The position numbers were made by a program, and so were the translations under genes. Shown here piece after piece: positions 1 through 7,685 of a stretch of DNA of 18,157 nt (its first letter is position 1; every line of letters starts with the position of its first letter). The notes beneath the pieces are model-generated. The model worked only from the letters and a program-made list of their open reading frames with translations, ran no database searches and was not told the origin of the DNA. This stretch comes from Clostridia bacterium (lineage in GTDB: Bacteria; Bacillota; Clostridia; Oscillospirales; CAG-272): the NCBI GenBank assembly GCA_017958705.1, contig JAGDCE010000243.1, positions 1 through 18,157 of the forward strand. Reading direction: 5' to 3'.

Positions 1-1
1 C

Positions 2-748
2 TCGCGTCTGCGTCCCGGAGTCCGCGTGCTGTCGGTCACGAAAGGACTTATCGACAACGGCGACGGCACGGTCACCTCTTTCCCGGATCTGTTCGCCTCG
101 TGCGCTAAGCCCGGCGTGCGGTTCGCCGCAATCGGCGGAGCTTGCACGAGTTACGAGCTTGCAGACAGGAACGTCAGCAGAGTCATGTTCTGTTCCGCAC
201 ACCGCTGGGTGGCGGAGCGCTTCAAAACGCTGCTTGAAAACGAATATTACCGCGTAGATATAAGCAATGACGTCACAGGTGTTGAGACCGCTGTGGCGCT
301 TAAGAACGCGTACGCTCTCGCGGTTTCGCTCGCGATCGGTATGGCGCAGACGCGTGACGGCGAAGGCTGCGCGGAGCATTACAACACGGAGGCGGCGCTG
401 TTCGCACAGAGTGCGAAGGAGATGGATTCGCTGATCAAACTTTTCGGCGGATGTGACGATGCACTTTTCGTAGGTATCGGAGACCTGTTCGTTACTATAT
501 TCGGCGGCAGGACGCGCAGACTCGGGATACTTCTCGGGCGCGGGCTCGGCGTCGACGATGCGATAAAAGAGCTTGAAGGCGTGACGCTCGAATCGGTCGT
601 GATCGCTCGCAGGATGTATTCAGTCCTGAAATACAGAGCCGAGAACGGCACGGCGGACCCCTGCGATTATCCGCTGCTGTTTTACGTCGGAGCGCTGCTT
701 GATAAAGAAGACCCGGGCGCGATCCCGTGGGATAAATTCAGTATATGA
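2..748 (+). CDS. gpsA: Glycerol-3-phosphate dehydrogenase [NAD(P)+], GpsA family, divergent, 5' end cut by window edge
   Basis: Family role: reduces dihydroxyacetone phosphate to sn-glycerol 3-phosphate in the cytoplasm, the precursor of phospholipids. The frame is open from base 2, so the GTG at 26 is internal. The visible 248 residues begin just before the VTKG segment (the family's xxKG strand), so roughly 90 N-terminal Rossmann residues lie outside the window. Seen: ALKNAYALA containing the catalytic-type Lys (codon 302-304), and GIGDLFVTIFGGRTRRLG, which aligns with the family GLGDL...S/GRNRRxG signature and keeps the phosphate-binding Arg. Odd points: the usual GPSFAxE motif is replaced by GGACTSYEL, and the signature Asn after Arg is Thr. 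It may therefore be a paralogue with altered substrate rather than the housekeeping enzyme. The mreB-like gene starts 9 bases after its stop, suggesting one transcript. Family assignment is firm; exact substrate is not. Confidence 0.85.
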   Translation, partial: SRLRPGVRVLSVTKGLIDNGDGTVTSFPDLFASCAKPGVRFAAIGGACTSYELADRNVSRVMFCSAHRWVAERFKTLLENEYYRVDISNDVTGVETAVALKNAYALAVSLAIGMAQTRDGEGCAEHYNTEAALFAQSAKEMDSLIKLFGGCDDALFVGIGDLFVTIFGGRTRRLGILLGRGLGVDDAIKELEGVTLESVVIARRMYSVLKYRAENGTADPCDYPLLFYVGALLDKEDPGAIPWDKFSI

Positions 749-757
749 GATTATAAA

Positions 758-1765
<1,008 letters not shown>

Positions 1766-1767
1766 AT

Positions 1768-1783
1768 TTATGTTTTAACATAA
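1768..1783. repeat. Short inverted repeat upstream of solute-binding protein gene
   Basis: Two 7-base arms, TTATGTT and AACATAA, separated by TT, sit between the mreB-like stop and the ribosome binding site of the lipoprotein gene. The element could be an operator half-site pair or a weak mRNA hairpin affecting ribosome access. It has no T tract, so it is not a convincing terminator. The symmetry is directly visible; function is inference. Confidence 0.4.
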
Positions 1784-1793
1784 GAAAGGGTGG
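1784..1793 (+). promoter_or_regulatory. Ribosome binding site of the solute-binding lipoprotein gene
   Basis: GAAAGGGTGG lies 3 bases upstream of the ATG at 1797. It is the only purine-rich element in the 31-base gap and supports this start, which is followed directly by a lipoprotein signal peptide. Confidence 0.7.
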
Positions 1794-1796
1794 AAA

Positions 1797-3257
1797 ATGA
1801 AAAAAGCAATCTGTATTTTCCTGACGTTGCTGTTTGCCGTCATGTGCTTTTCGGCGTGCGCCGAGAGCAATGCGCCGGATGACAGCGTAAAGACTGACGC
1901 CGTGGAATCTACCGCTGCTGAGACCGCAGAGCCGACGAAGGCGGAGATCGCGGACGAATTCCTCTCGCAGATACCCGACGCGAATCTGAAACGTACGTTC
2001 AACGTACTCGTCATGTCCGGCGTCGGCAACTCCGAGAAAGAAATATTCGCGGAAGACGCGAGTTCCGAGCCGATCGAGAACGCGGTGTTCTTACGCAACG
2101 CGGCACTGGCAGATAAACTCGGCGTCACGATAACTATGACTCCGCAGGCTTCTGTTGCTACGGCTGCTCAGAACGACATCAAGGCTAACGCAAAATCATA
2201 TGACCTGATCATGGCGAACGGCCCCGATACCGGTTCTCTCGCACAGAACGGTTATCTCTACAACTTCCTCGATCTGAAGGATTATATGAACCTCGATCAG
2301 GAATGGTGGGATCCCGGCACGCTCCGCGACTGCGCGATCAACGGCAAGGTCTATTTCATGAACGGCGATATCAACATACTCGATAACGACGTCACGTGGA
2401 TCATGCTTTTCAACAAGAAAATGATCGCGGACAACGACCTTGAAGAACCGTATGAACTTGTCAGACAGAAGAAGTGGACGCTCGATAAATTCTACGAGCT
2501 CGTGACGACCGTTTCCAAGGACAACGGCGACGGCAAATACGATGAAAACGACACGTACGGCTTCCTTACGACGAACGGCGGCGGTATGACGAACTTCATG
2601 TATACGTCGGATATCAAGACCGTTGAGATCACCGACGGCACGCCGAGAATAGTCATGGGCGACTATCAGGAAAAGATCATAAGCGTTCTGTCGTACTGCA
2701 AGAAGCTTCTGCACGACGGCAACTTCTCCTGGGTCTCAATAAACAAGCCCGAGCAGACGCGAGACATGTTCATGAACAACCAGGGCCTGTTCTATTCCGA
2801 GGTTCTGAGCTATATCGTAAACCTTAGCGACATGGATTCGCCTTACGGCGTTCTGCCGACTCCGCTTTACGATGAAAATCAGAAGGAATACAGAACGCAC
2901 GTCGACGGCGTCGGATCGATGATAAGCATCCCGTCGAACGTCACGAATCCCGAAGAGACCGCGACGATAATAGAGACGTTCGCGCTTTATTCCTACAAAT
3001 ATCTTACGCCGGCTTATTATGACGTAACGCTGAAGAGAAAGAAATCGAGAGACTCCGAATCGTCCGAGATGATCGACATAATCCTTCAGACCCGTACGTA
3101 CGATATCGGCTACATCTACTCTTCGATAGGACTTGCCGAAGTCTTCCGCAATCTCGTACTTAACGGGAGCTCGGACTTTGCTTCCGCTTATAAGAAGAAG
3201 AGCAAATCGGCCGAAAAACAGCTGAGCAGCATCATGAAGAAATACGATAAGATCTGA
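1797..3257 (+). CDS. Extracellular solute-binding lipoprotein (ABC transporter family 1-type)
   Basis: A 486-residue lipoprotein. Residues 1-20 form a signal peptide (MKK, hydrophobic core, then FSA) ending at the lipobox Cys21, so the mature protein should be diacylglyceryl-anchored outside the cell. An acidic Thr/Glu-rich linker follows, to about residue 65. The body resembles Clostridia family 1 carbohydrate-binding proteins: an SYDLIMANG segment, an FNKKMI segment, a WTLDKFYELV segment, and a DNGDGKYDENDTYGF loop (242-256) that in this family precedes the ligand cleft. Such proteins deliver ligand, mostly oligosaccharides, to a membrane permease. No permease or ATPase gene is adjacent, so it must work with distant components or act as a sensor or binding protein. 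Substrate cannot be told from sequence. The gene is closed by its own terminator. Confidence 0.85.
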   Translation: MKKAICIFLTLLFAVMCFSACAESNAPDDSVKTDAVESTAAETAEPTKAEIADEFLSQIPDANLKRTFNVLVMSGVGNSEKEIFAEDASSEPIENAVFLRNAALADKLGVTITMTPQASVATAAQNDIKANAKSYDLIMANGPDTGSLAQNGYLYNFLDLKDYMNLDQEWWDPGTLRDCAINGKVYFMNGDINILDNDVTWIMLFNKKMIADNDLEEPYELVRQKKWTLDKFYELVTTVSKDNGDGKYDENDTYGFLTTNGGGMTNFMYTSDIKTVEITDGTPRIVMGDYQEKIISVLSYCKKLLHDGNFSWVSINKPEQTRDMFMNNQGLFYSEVLSYIVNLSDMDSPYGVLPTPLYDENQKEYRTHVDGVGSMISIPSNVTNPEETATIIETFALYSYKYLTPAYYDVTLKRKKSRDSESSEMIDIILQTRTYDIGYIYSSIGLAEVFRNLVLNGSSDFASAYKKKSKSAEKQLSSIMKKYDKI

Positions 3258-3265
3258 TACAGCGA

Positions 3266-3298
3266 AAAGGTGCGGACCTTCGGGTCCGCACTTTTTTT
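3266..3298 (+). terminator. Intrinsic terminator with UUCG tetraloop
   Basis: A perfect 9-bp stem, GTGCGGACC (3270-3278) with GGTCCGCAC (3283-3291), closes a TTCG loop and is followed by seven T residues (3292-3298). C(UUCG)G is an exceptionally stable tetraloop. It ends the gpsA/mreB-like/solute-binding transcript 8 bases after the last stop and insulates the next operon. Confidence 0.95.
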
Positions 3299-3299
3299 A

Positions 3300-3315
3300 A
3301 TATAAAATTTTATAT
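3300..3315. repeat. AT-only perfect palindrome upstream of the LRR operon promoter
   Basis: ATATAAAATTTTATAT is a perfect 16-base palindrome ending 7 bases upstream of the predicted -35 box. It could act as an UP-type element contacting the RNA polymerase alpha subunit, or as an operator. Being pure A/T next to a T tract, it could also arise by chance. Confidence 0.4.
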
Positions 3316-3322
3316 ATAATAC

Positions 3323-3351
3323 TTTACAACCGCGGTATTTGGTGATATAAT
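3323..3351 (+). promoter_or_regulatory. Sigma-A-type promoter of the dockerin/cohesin operon
   Basis: The -35 box is TTTACA (3323-3328), the spacer is 17 bases, and the -10 box is a consensus TATAAT (3346-3351). A TG at 3343-3344, one base upstream, gives an extended -10. Transcription should begin near 3358, leaving a leader of about 35 bases. A strong ribosome binding site, AGAAAGGAGGG (3377-3387 region), precedes the ATG at 3394. This is the best promoter visible in the window. Confidence 0.8.
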
Positions 3352-3393
3352 GTATAAGGATATCTGTATACTTAAAGAAAGGAGGGCAGACGG

Positions 3394-6300
3394 ATGAAAA
3401 AGCCGGCGCTGACAATGTTCATATCGGTCATAATATCGCTTCTCGCGGCGTTTTCCGCAAAAGCCGACGACGTCACCTTCGCAGTGTCGGACGACGGCAA
3501 ATACTGCACGCTGACCTCCTATACGGGCAACGCCCCGGAGTATACTGTTCCGTCCGAGTACGCGGGGATCCCGGTCACGGCGATCGGAGAAGGCGCGTTT
3601 TCGGGCAACGTATCAACGTACAAGATAAACATACCGCAGACCGTGCGTGAGATAGCGCCGTCCGCGTTTTCCGCAATGCCGTCGCTGTACGAATTCTCGG
3701 CAAGCGGTACGTTCATTGCGGTCGACGGGATACTTTTTACAGCGGATCAAAAAACGCTCGTGCGCTTCCCGCAGGCACGCACGGGATCATATACCGTGCC
3801 GTCAGGCGTCGCCGTCGGAGGCTACGCGTTTTCCGGCAGCGTACTTGACACGGTCGATCTTTCCGGCGCCGCCTCTGTAGGTGATCACGCGTTTTACTTC
3901 TCGGCGATCAGCGACGTCACTGTCGGAGTCGATACGGGCGAGTACGCGTTTTCCGGTTCTTCAATAAAGACCGCGCGCGTAACCGGCGGCAGTATCGGCG
4001 CTTATGCGTTTTCCGCCTGCCCGTCGCTTGAATACGCAGACGTATCGGGCGGCACTCTATCGGGAGACGGTGTGTTCTTCGCGGATACGTCGCTTCTGGC
4101 GGCGAAACTGAAATCCGGCGGCGTGATACCGCCGCTGACGTTTGCAGGCTGTACGTCGCTTCTGACGGCGCCTGTCGCGGGCGCGTCAGAGATCAAAAGC
4201 AGGGCGTTTCTCGGCTGTACAAGTCTTAAATACGCGGTATATCCGGTAAAAGCCGCGGAGGACGCGTTCGATCTTTGCGATCAATACGACGGCGACCACT
4301 CCGGAGCACTTTCACAGGTTTCCGTGTCCGTTACCGAAAAAACAATAAAGACCGGCGAGACGTTTTCACCGCAGGTCAACTGCGACGGCGGATACGATCT
4401 GTTCTCATCCTCGTACGCCGTTGAAATCGACGGCAGGACCGTCACGGCACGCGCCGAGGGCACGGCTAAGGTGTACGCGGTAAGCCGCAGAGGCGGCGCC
4501 TGCGCCGTTATCACCGTAACTGTAAGCGACGGCGGCTCTGTGATCGCGTCTGATCACCCGTACGGCACCGGCGTGTTCTCATATTCACACACGGTTTCCG
4601 GCGGCCCGTCGCGCATAGCGGTCACGTTTTCCGGCTCGGACAGGCTCGGCCCGTCCGACGCGCTGACCGTATACGATAAAAACGACAACGTATACGCCGT
4701 ATATACCGGCACAGCATCCGCGTCAAAGACTCTGTTCATAGACGGCGACACCGTCAAGCTGACGCTCGTCTCTAATACCGGCGGAGAATACGGCTTCCGC
4801 GTCGTATCGGCGACCCCTGTCGATTCGCTGCCCAGAATGACGTCCGTATCTGTCAAAAACTCGCTCGTTCTCGCGCCGGGGCAGAGCGCATCGCTCAACG
4901 CAGTCATAACGCCGGCTGACGCGTTCCCGTCTCAGCTTATATATATAAGCGGCGACAGCTCGGTCGCGTCGGTCGATGCGAACGGCAAAGTTACCGCCGT
5001 CGGAGCCGGCACGACGGACGTCACGGTTTATTCGCCGTATTACGGAGTTAAAGCCGTTTGTTCCGTCACGGTCAATTCCGGATCGGAAGGACTCGTTTAC
5101 GCCGTAAAAGAAGACGGCGTCCACGTGACGGGTTACAACGGCGGCATATTCTGCGAGATACCCGAAAAGGTCGGCGGCAAAAACGTCGTCGCGATAGATT
5201 CCAAAGCTTTCGCGTTCAGCACGGTCAACGTTATAACGGTACCGGCGACGGTTACGTCGATCTCGGACGACGCTTTCGACGGCTGCTTCTCGCTTCACGC
5301 CGTAAACGTCATACTTACCAACACCGCGTATACGTCCGTTGACGGCGCCCTTTATTCAAAAGACGGCAAGACGCTCGTCCGCGTACCGCAAACCGTCTCA
5401 GGCGCTTATACGATAAAAGACGGAGTTGAAACGATCGGCGCCTCTGCGTTCACTTACTGCATCCGTATCGAGAGCGTCGATATCCCGGGCAGCGCCAGAA
5501 ACGTCTGCGGCAGCTCGTTCTCGTTCTGCGATAAACTGAAAACCGTTTCCGTGTCGGGCGGCAATTTCACATGTATCGACGGCGTTCTGTTCACCTCTGA
5601 CGGAAAAACGCTCATATACTTCCCGTACGGATATAATATAAACACATATGCAATACCGGCGTCTGCCACAACTATCTCGGCTTACGCATTCAACGGCTGC
5701 TCGGAACTTAAAGGCGTCGTGATACCGGCGTCCGTCACCGAAATCGACGCGCGCGCCTTTACGGAAGCGCTGACGCTGCAGCGTTTTGTCGTCAATTCAT
5801 CAAACAGTACGTTTACGTCGCCTGACGGCGTGCTTTATGAAAACGGCGCACTCAAAGCCGTACCGAAGGCGCTGACCGGCAGTTTCACGGTCCCGTCGTC
5901 GGTGACGGAGATTTTGCCGTACGCGTTTTATAACTGCAGATTCCTCGACAACGCAGTTTTGTCGTCGAGGGTGAACACGATAGGCGATCTTGCTTTCGGC
6001 AACTGCCACAGTCTCAAAACACTGTATCTGCCGCAGTCGCTGAGACGGCTCGGCGAAGATCCGTTCTCCGGCTGTACCGGCGTTCGCGTCTATATCCCCG
6101 ATACCGCGTCCGTCACGTCTTTATCCGACTGTACGGTAATGTGCGGCAAAGGCTCCGGCGCCGAGGCTTACTGCGCGGAAAACGGGATACCGTATAAGTA
6201 TTCTTATTATTCTTCCCACGGCCTTTACACGACGTATTCGCCGGTCAAAGGCACGCTGCGCGTAACTGAAAACAAGGATAAAGTATATATCTCGCTCGCG

Positions 6301-7668
6301 TCTGTCGCCGCCGGCGTGCCGGTCAAAGCGTATTCGATCGACATACAGACGGACGGCGTAAGCCTTCCGCTCGGAGAATACGTGATGTTCCGCGACAACA
6401 CGTCGAGCGTGCGCTATTACCTGCACGACGGCGTCCTTGAAGAGATCGGCGAAGGCGCCGCAAGCGTGTATCTGTACCGGCACGAGCATATCATAGAGCT
6501 TTACGGGGATCCGTATCAGAGACAGCTTTCGGTGAAGACAAACCCGGATATACTCGAATTTCCGGAAAACGCCGAGCTTGATCTCAGCGGTCTGCAGTTA
6601 TATCTGCGCGGTGAGAACGGACTTACGACCGTAGTGACCGAAGGCTATACGGCAGAGTGCGACATGACGACGTCAGGCGTAAAGACTGTCGCCGTCACGT
6701 ATGAGAATCTGACGACTGAATACACGATAACGGTCAACCCCGCCGTGCTGACCGGCACGGTCAGGATCACCGGAGAGCCGAGATACGGCGTCAGACTGTC
6801 AGCCGACATGTCGGAGGTTTTGCCCTCGAACGCCGCTGTCACGTACGCGTGGTATCGCGGCGGGGAGAAAATCCCCGGCGCAGATTCGCGCTTCTATACG
6901 CCGACGGCCGAGGATATCGGAAAGCGGCTGACCGTTAAGATCACGGGTACGGGTGCGACCGGAGGCGAGCTGACGAGCCCGGCGCTGACGATCGGCAAGG
7001 GCAAAGCGCAGACGCCGCCGAAGCCCGCGGTCGAGGAGGCGACGGAGACGAGTCTGAAGCTCAAAGCCGTCGCAGGCTGTGAATACCGGATCGGAGCCGA
7101 TTCGGAATTCTCGACAAAGATTACATATGACGGCATGACTCCCGGCAAAACATACATCATCTATCAGCGCTACGCAGAAACGGATACGACGGAAGCCTCG
7201 GCGATCTCAAGCGTATCGTTTACGATGCCGGAGGTGCTGAAGATAGAATCCGACGTCTATTTCCTCAACCCGGCGAACGGCGTCGCGAGCCTCGTCAAGC
7301 CCGGAACGTCGGTGACGGCGCTTTTGAAGAATTTCAAGGACTCCGACAAGCTCACCGTTTACAAGAACGGCAAAGAGATAAAGGGCGACGAGACGGTCGG
7401 GACCGGGTGCGAGGTCAGACTGTACAAGGACGGAAAGATCGCCGACAAATACACGATTGCCATAACGGGCGATGTTAACGGCGACGGAAAGACGACGATC
7501 ACGGACTACCTGCAGATAAAGAACAGGATACAAAGCGCCAAACCGCTCGACAAAGTCCCCGAATACGCGTGCGACGTCAACGGCGACGGCAAGATCACGA
7601 TAACGGACTATCTTAAATTGAAATACTGCATACAAAACGGCACCGCGCCGGAGCAGAACAGATATTGA
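3394..7668 (+). CDS. Secreted BspA-like LRR / Ig-like multidomain protein with C-terminal type I dockerin
   Basis: A 1424-residue surface protein. Order seen: signal peptide 1-24 (cleavage after AKA); BspA-type LRR block about 30-295 (repeated AF..C.SL units); Ig-like domain about 308-380; CUB-like beta domain about 384-478 (inferred); Big_2 Ig domain about 481-563 (ITPADAFPSQLIYISGDSSV, then GKVTAVGAGTTDVTV); second LRR block about 569-936; Big_3-like domain about 1043-1118; Ig domain about 1119-1204; Fn3-like segment about 1205-1283; small X-like module about 1284-1358; dockerin about 1359-1424. The dockerin has two calcium loops, DVNGDGKTTITD and DVNGDGKITITD, each followed by the helix residues expected. 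No catalytic domain is recognised. BspA-like LRR proteins commonly bind host matrix or other microbes. The dockerin implies non-covalent attachment to a cohesin, and the next gene encodes one. Confidence 0.92.
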   Translation: MKKPALTMFISVIISLLAAFSAKADDVTFAVSDDGKYCTLTSYTGNAPEYTVPSEYAGIPVTAIGEGAFSGNVSTYKINIPQTVREIAPSAFSAMPSLYEFSASGTFIAVDGILFTADQKTLVRFPQARTGSYTVPSGVAVGGYAFSGSVLDTVDLSGAASVGDHAFYFSAISDVTVGVDTGEYAFSGSSIKTARVTGGSIGAYAFSACPSLEYADVSGGTLSGDGVFFADTSLLAAKLKSGGVIPPLTFAGCTSLLTAPVAGASEIKSRAFLGCTSLKYAVYPVKAAEDAFDLCDQYDGDHSGALSQVSVSVTEKTIKTGETFSPQVNCDGGYDLFSSSYAVEIDGRTVTARAEGTAKVYAVSRRGGACAVITVTVSDGGSVIASDHPYGTGVFSYSHTVSGGPSRIAVTFSGSDRLGPSDALTVYDKNDNVYAVYTGTASASKTLFIDGDTVKLTLVSNTGGEYGFRVVSATPVDSLPRMTSVSVKNSLVLAPGQSASLNAVITPADAFPSQLIYISGDSSVASVDANGKVTAVGAGTTDVTVYSPYYGVKAVCSVTVNSGSEGLVYAVKEDGVHVTGYNGGIFCEIPEKVGGKNVVAIDSKAFAFSTVNVITVPATVTSISDDAFDGCFSLHAVNVILTNTAYTSVDGALYSKDGKTLVRVPQTVSGAYTIKDGVETIGASAFTYCIRIESVDIPGSARNVCGSSFSFCDKLKTVSVSGGNFTCIDGVLFTSDGKTLIYFPYGYNINTYAIPASATTISAYAFNGCSELKGVVIPASVTEIDARAFTEALTLQRFVVNSSNSTFTSPDGVLYENGALKAVPKALTGSFTVPSSVTEILPYAFYNCRFLDNAVLSSRVNTIGDLAFGNCHSLKTLYLPQSLRRLGEDPFSGCTGVRVYIPDTASVTSLSDCTVMCGKGSGAEAYCAENGIPYKYSYYSSHGLYTTYSPVKGTLRVTENKDKVYISLASVAAGVPVKAYSIDIQTDGVSLPLGEYVMFRDNTSSVRYYLHDGVLEEIGEGAASVYLYRHEHIIELYGDPYQRQLSVKTNPDILEFPENAELDLSGLQLYLRGENGLTTVVTEGYTAECDMTTSGVKTVAVTYENLTTEYTITVNPAVLTGTVRITGEPRYGVRLSADMSEVLPSNAAVTYAWYRGGEKIPGADSRFYTPTAEDIGKRLTVKITGTGATGGELTSPALTIGKGKAQTPPKPAVEEATETSLKLKAVAGCEYRIGADSEFSTKITYDGMTPGKTYIIYQRYAETDTTEASAISSVSFTMPEVLKIESDVYFLNPANGVASLVKPGTSVTALLKNFKDSDKLTVYKNGKEIKGDETVGTGCEVRLYKDGKIADKYTIAITGDVNGDGKTTITDYLQIKNRIQSAKPLDKVPEYACDVNGDGKITITDYLKLKYCIQNGTAPEQNRY
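7468..7665 (+). other. Type I dockerin module within the LRR protein
   Basis: Two duplicated F-hand motifs. Repeat 1 is DVNGDGKTTITDYLQIKNRI; repeat 2 is DVNGDGKITITDYLKLKYCI. The calcium ligands at positions 1, 3, 5, 9 and 12 are D, N, D, T, D in both. The cohesin-recognition positions 10 and 11 are Ile-Thr in both repeats. Near-perfect internal symmetry fits the dual binding mode known for type I dockerins. A short conserved module of the form VKPGTSV...VGTGCEV...YTIAITG precedes it, as commonly seen before dockerins in Clostridia. Confidence 0.93.
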
Positions 7669-7670
7669 TA

Positions 7671-7677
7671 AAGGAGG
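7671..7677 (+). promoter_or_regulatory. Ribosome binding site fixing the start of the cohesin gene
   Basis: AAGGAGG, 8 bases upstream of the ATG at 7686. It decides against the in-frame TTG at 7665, which would place the site inside the coding sequence and add a charged extension before the signal peptide. Confidence 0.9.
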
Positions 7678-7685
7678 ACGAAGAG

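Noticed and set aside
3394..7668. Possible glycoside hydrolase or other enzyme domain in the dockerin protein
   Set aside because: The whole length is explained by LRR, Ig-like and dockerin modules. No conserved catalytic motif was seen, although short or novel catalytic domains cannot be excluded by eye.
7665..7685. Longer TTG start for the cohesin gene
   Set aside because: It would place the AAGGAGG site inside the coding region and put charged residues before a clean signal peptide. ATG 7686 is correctly spaced.
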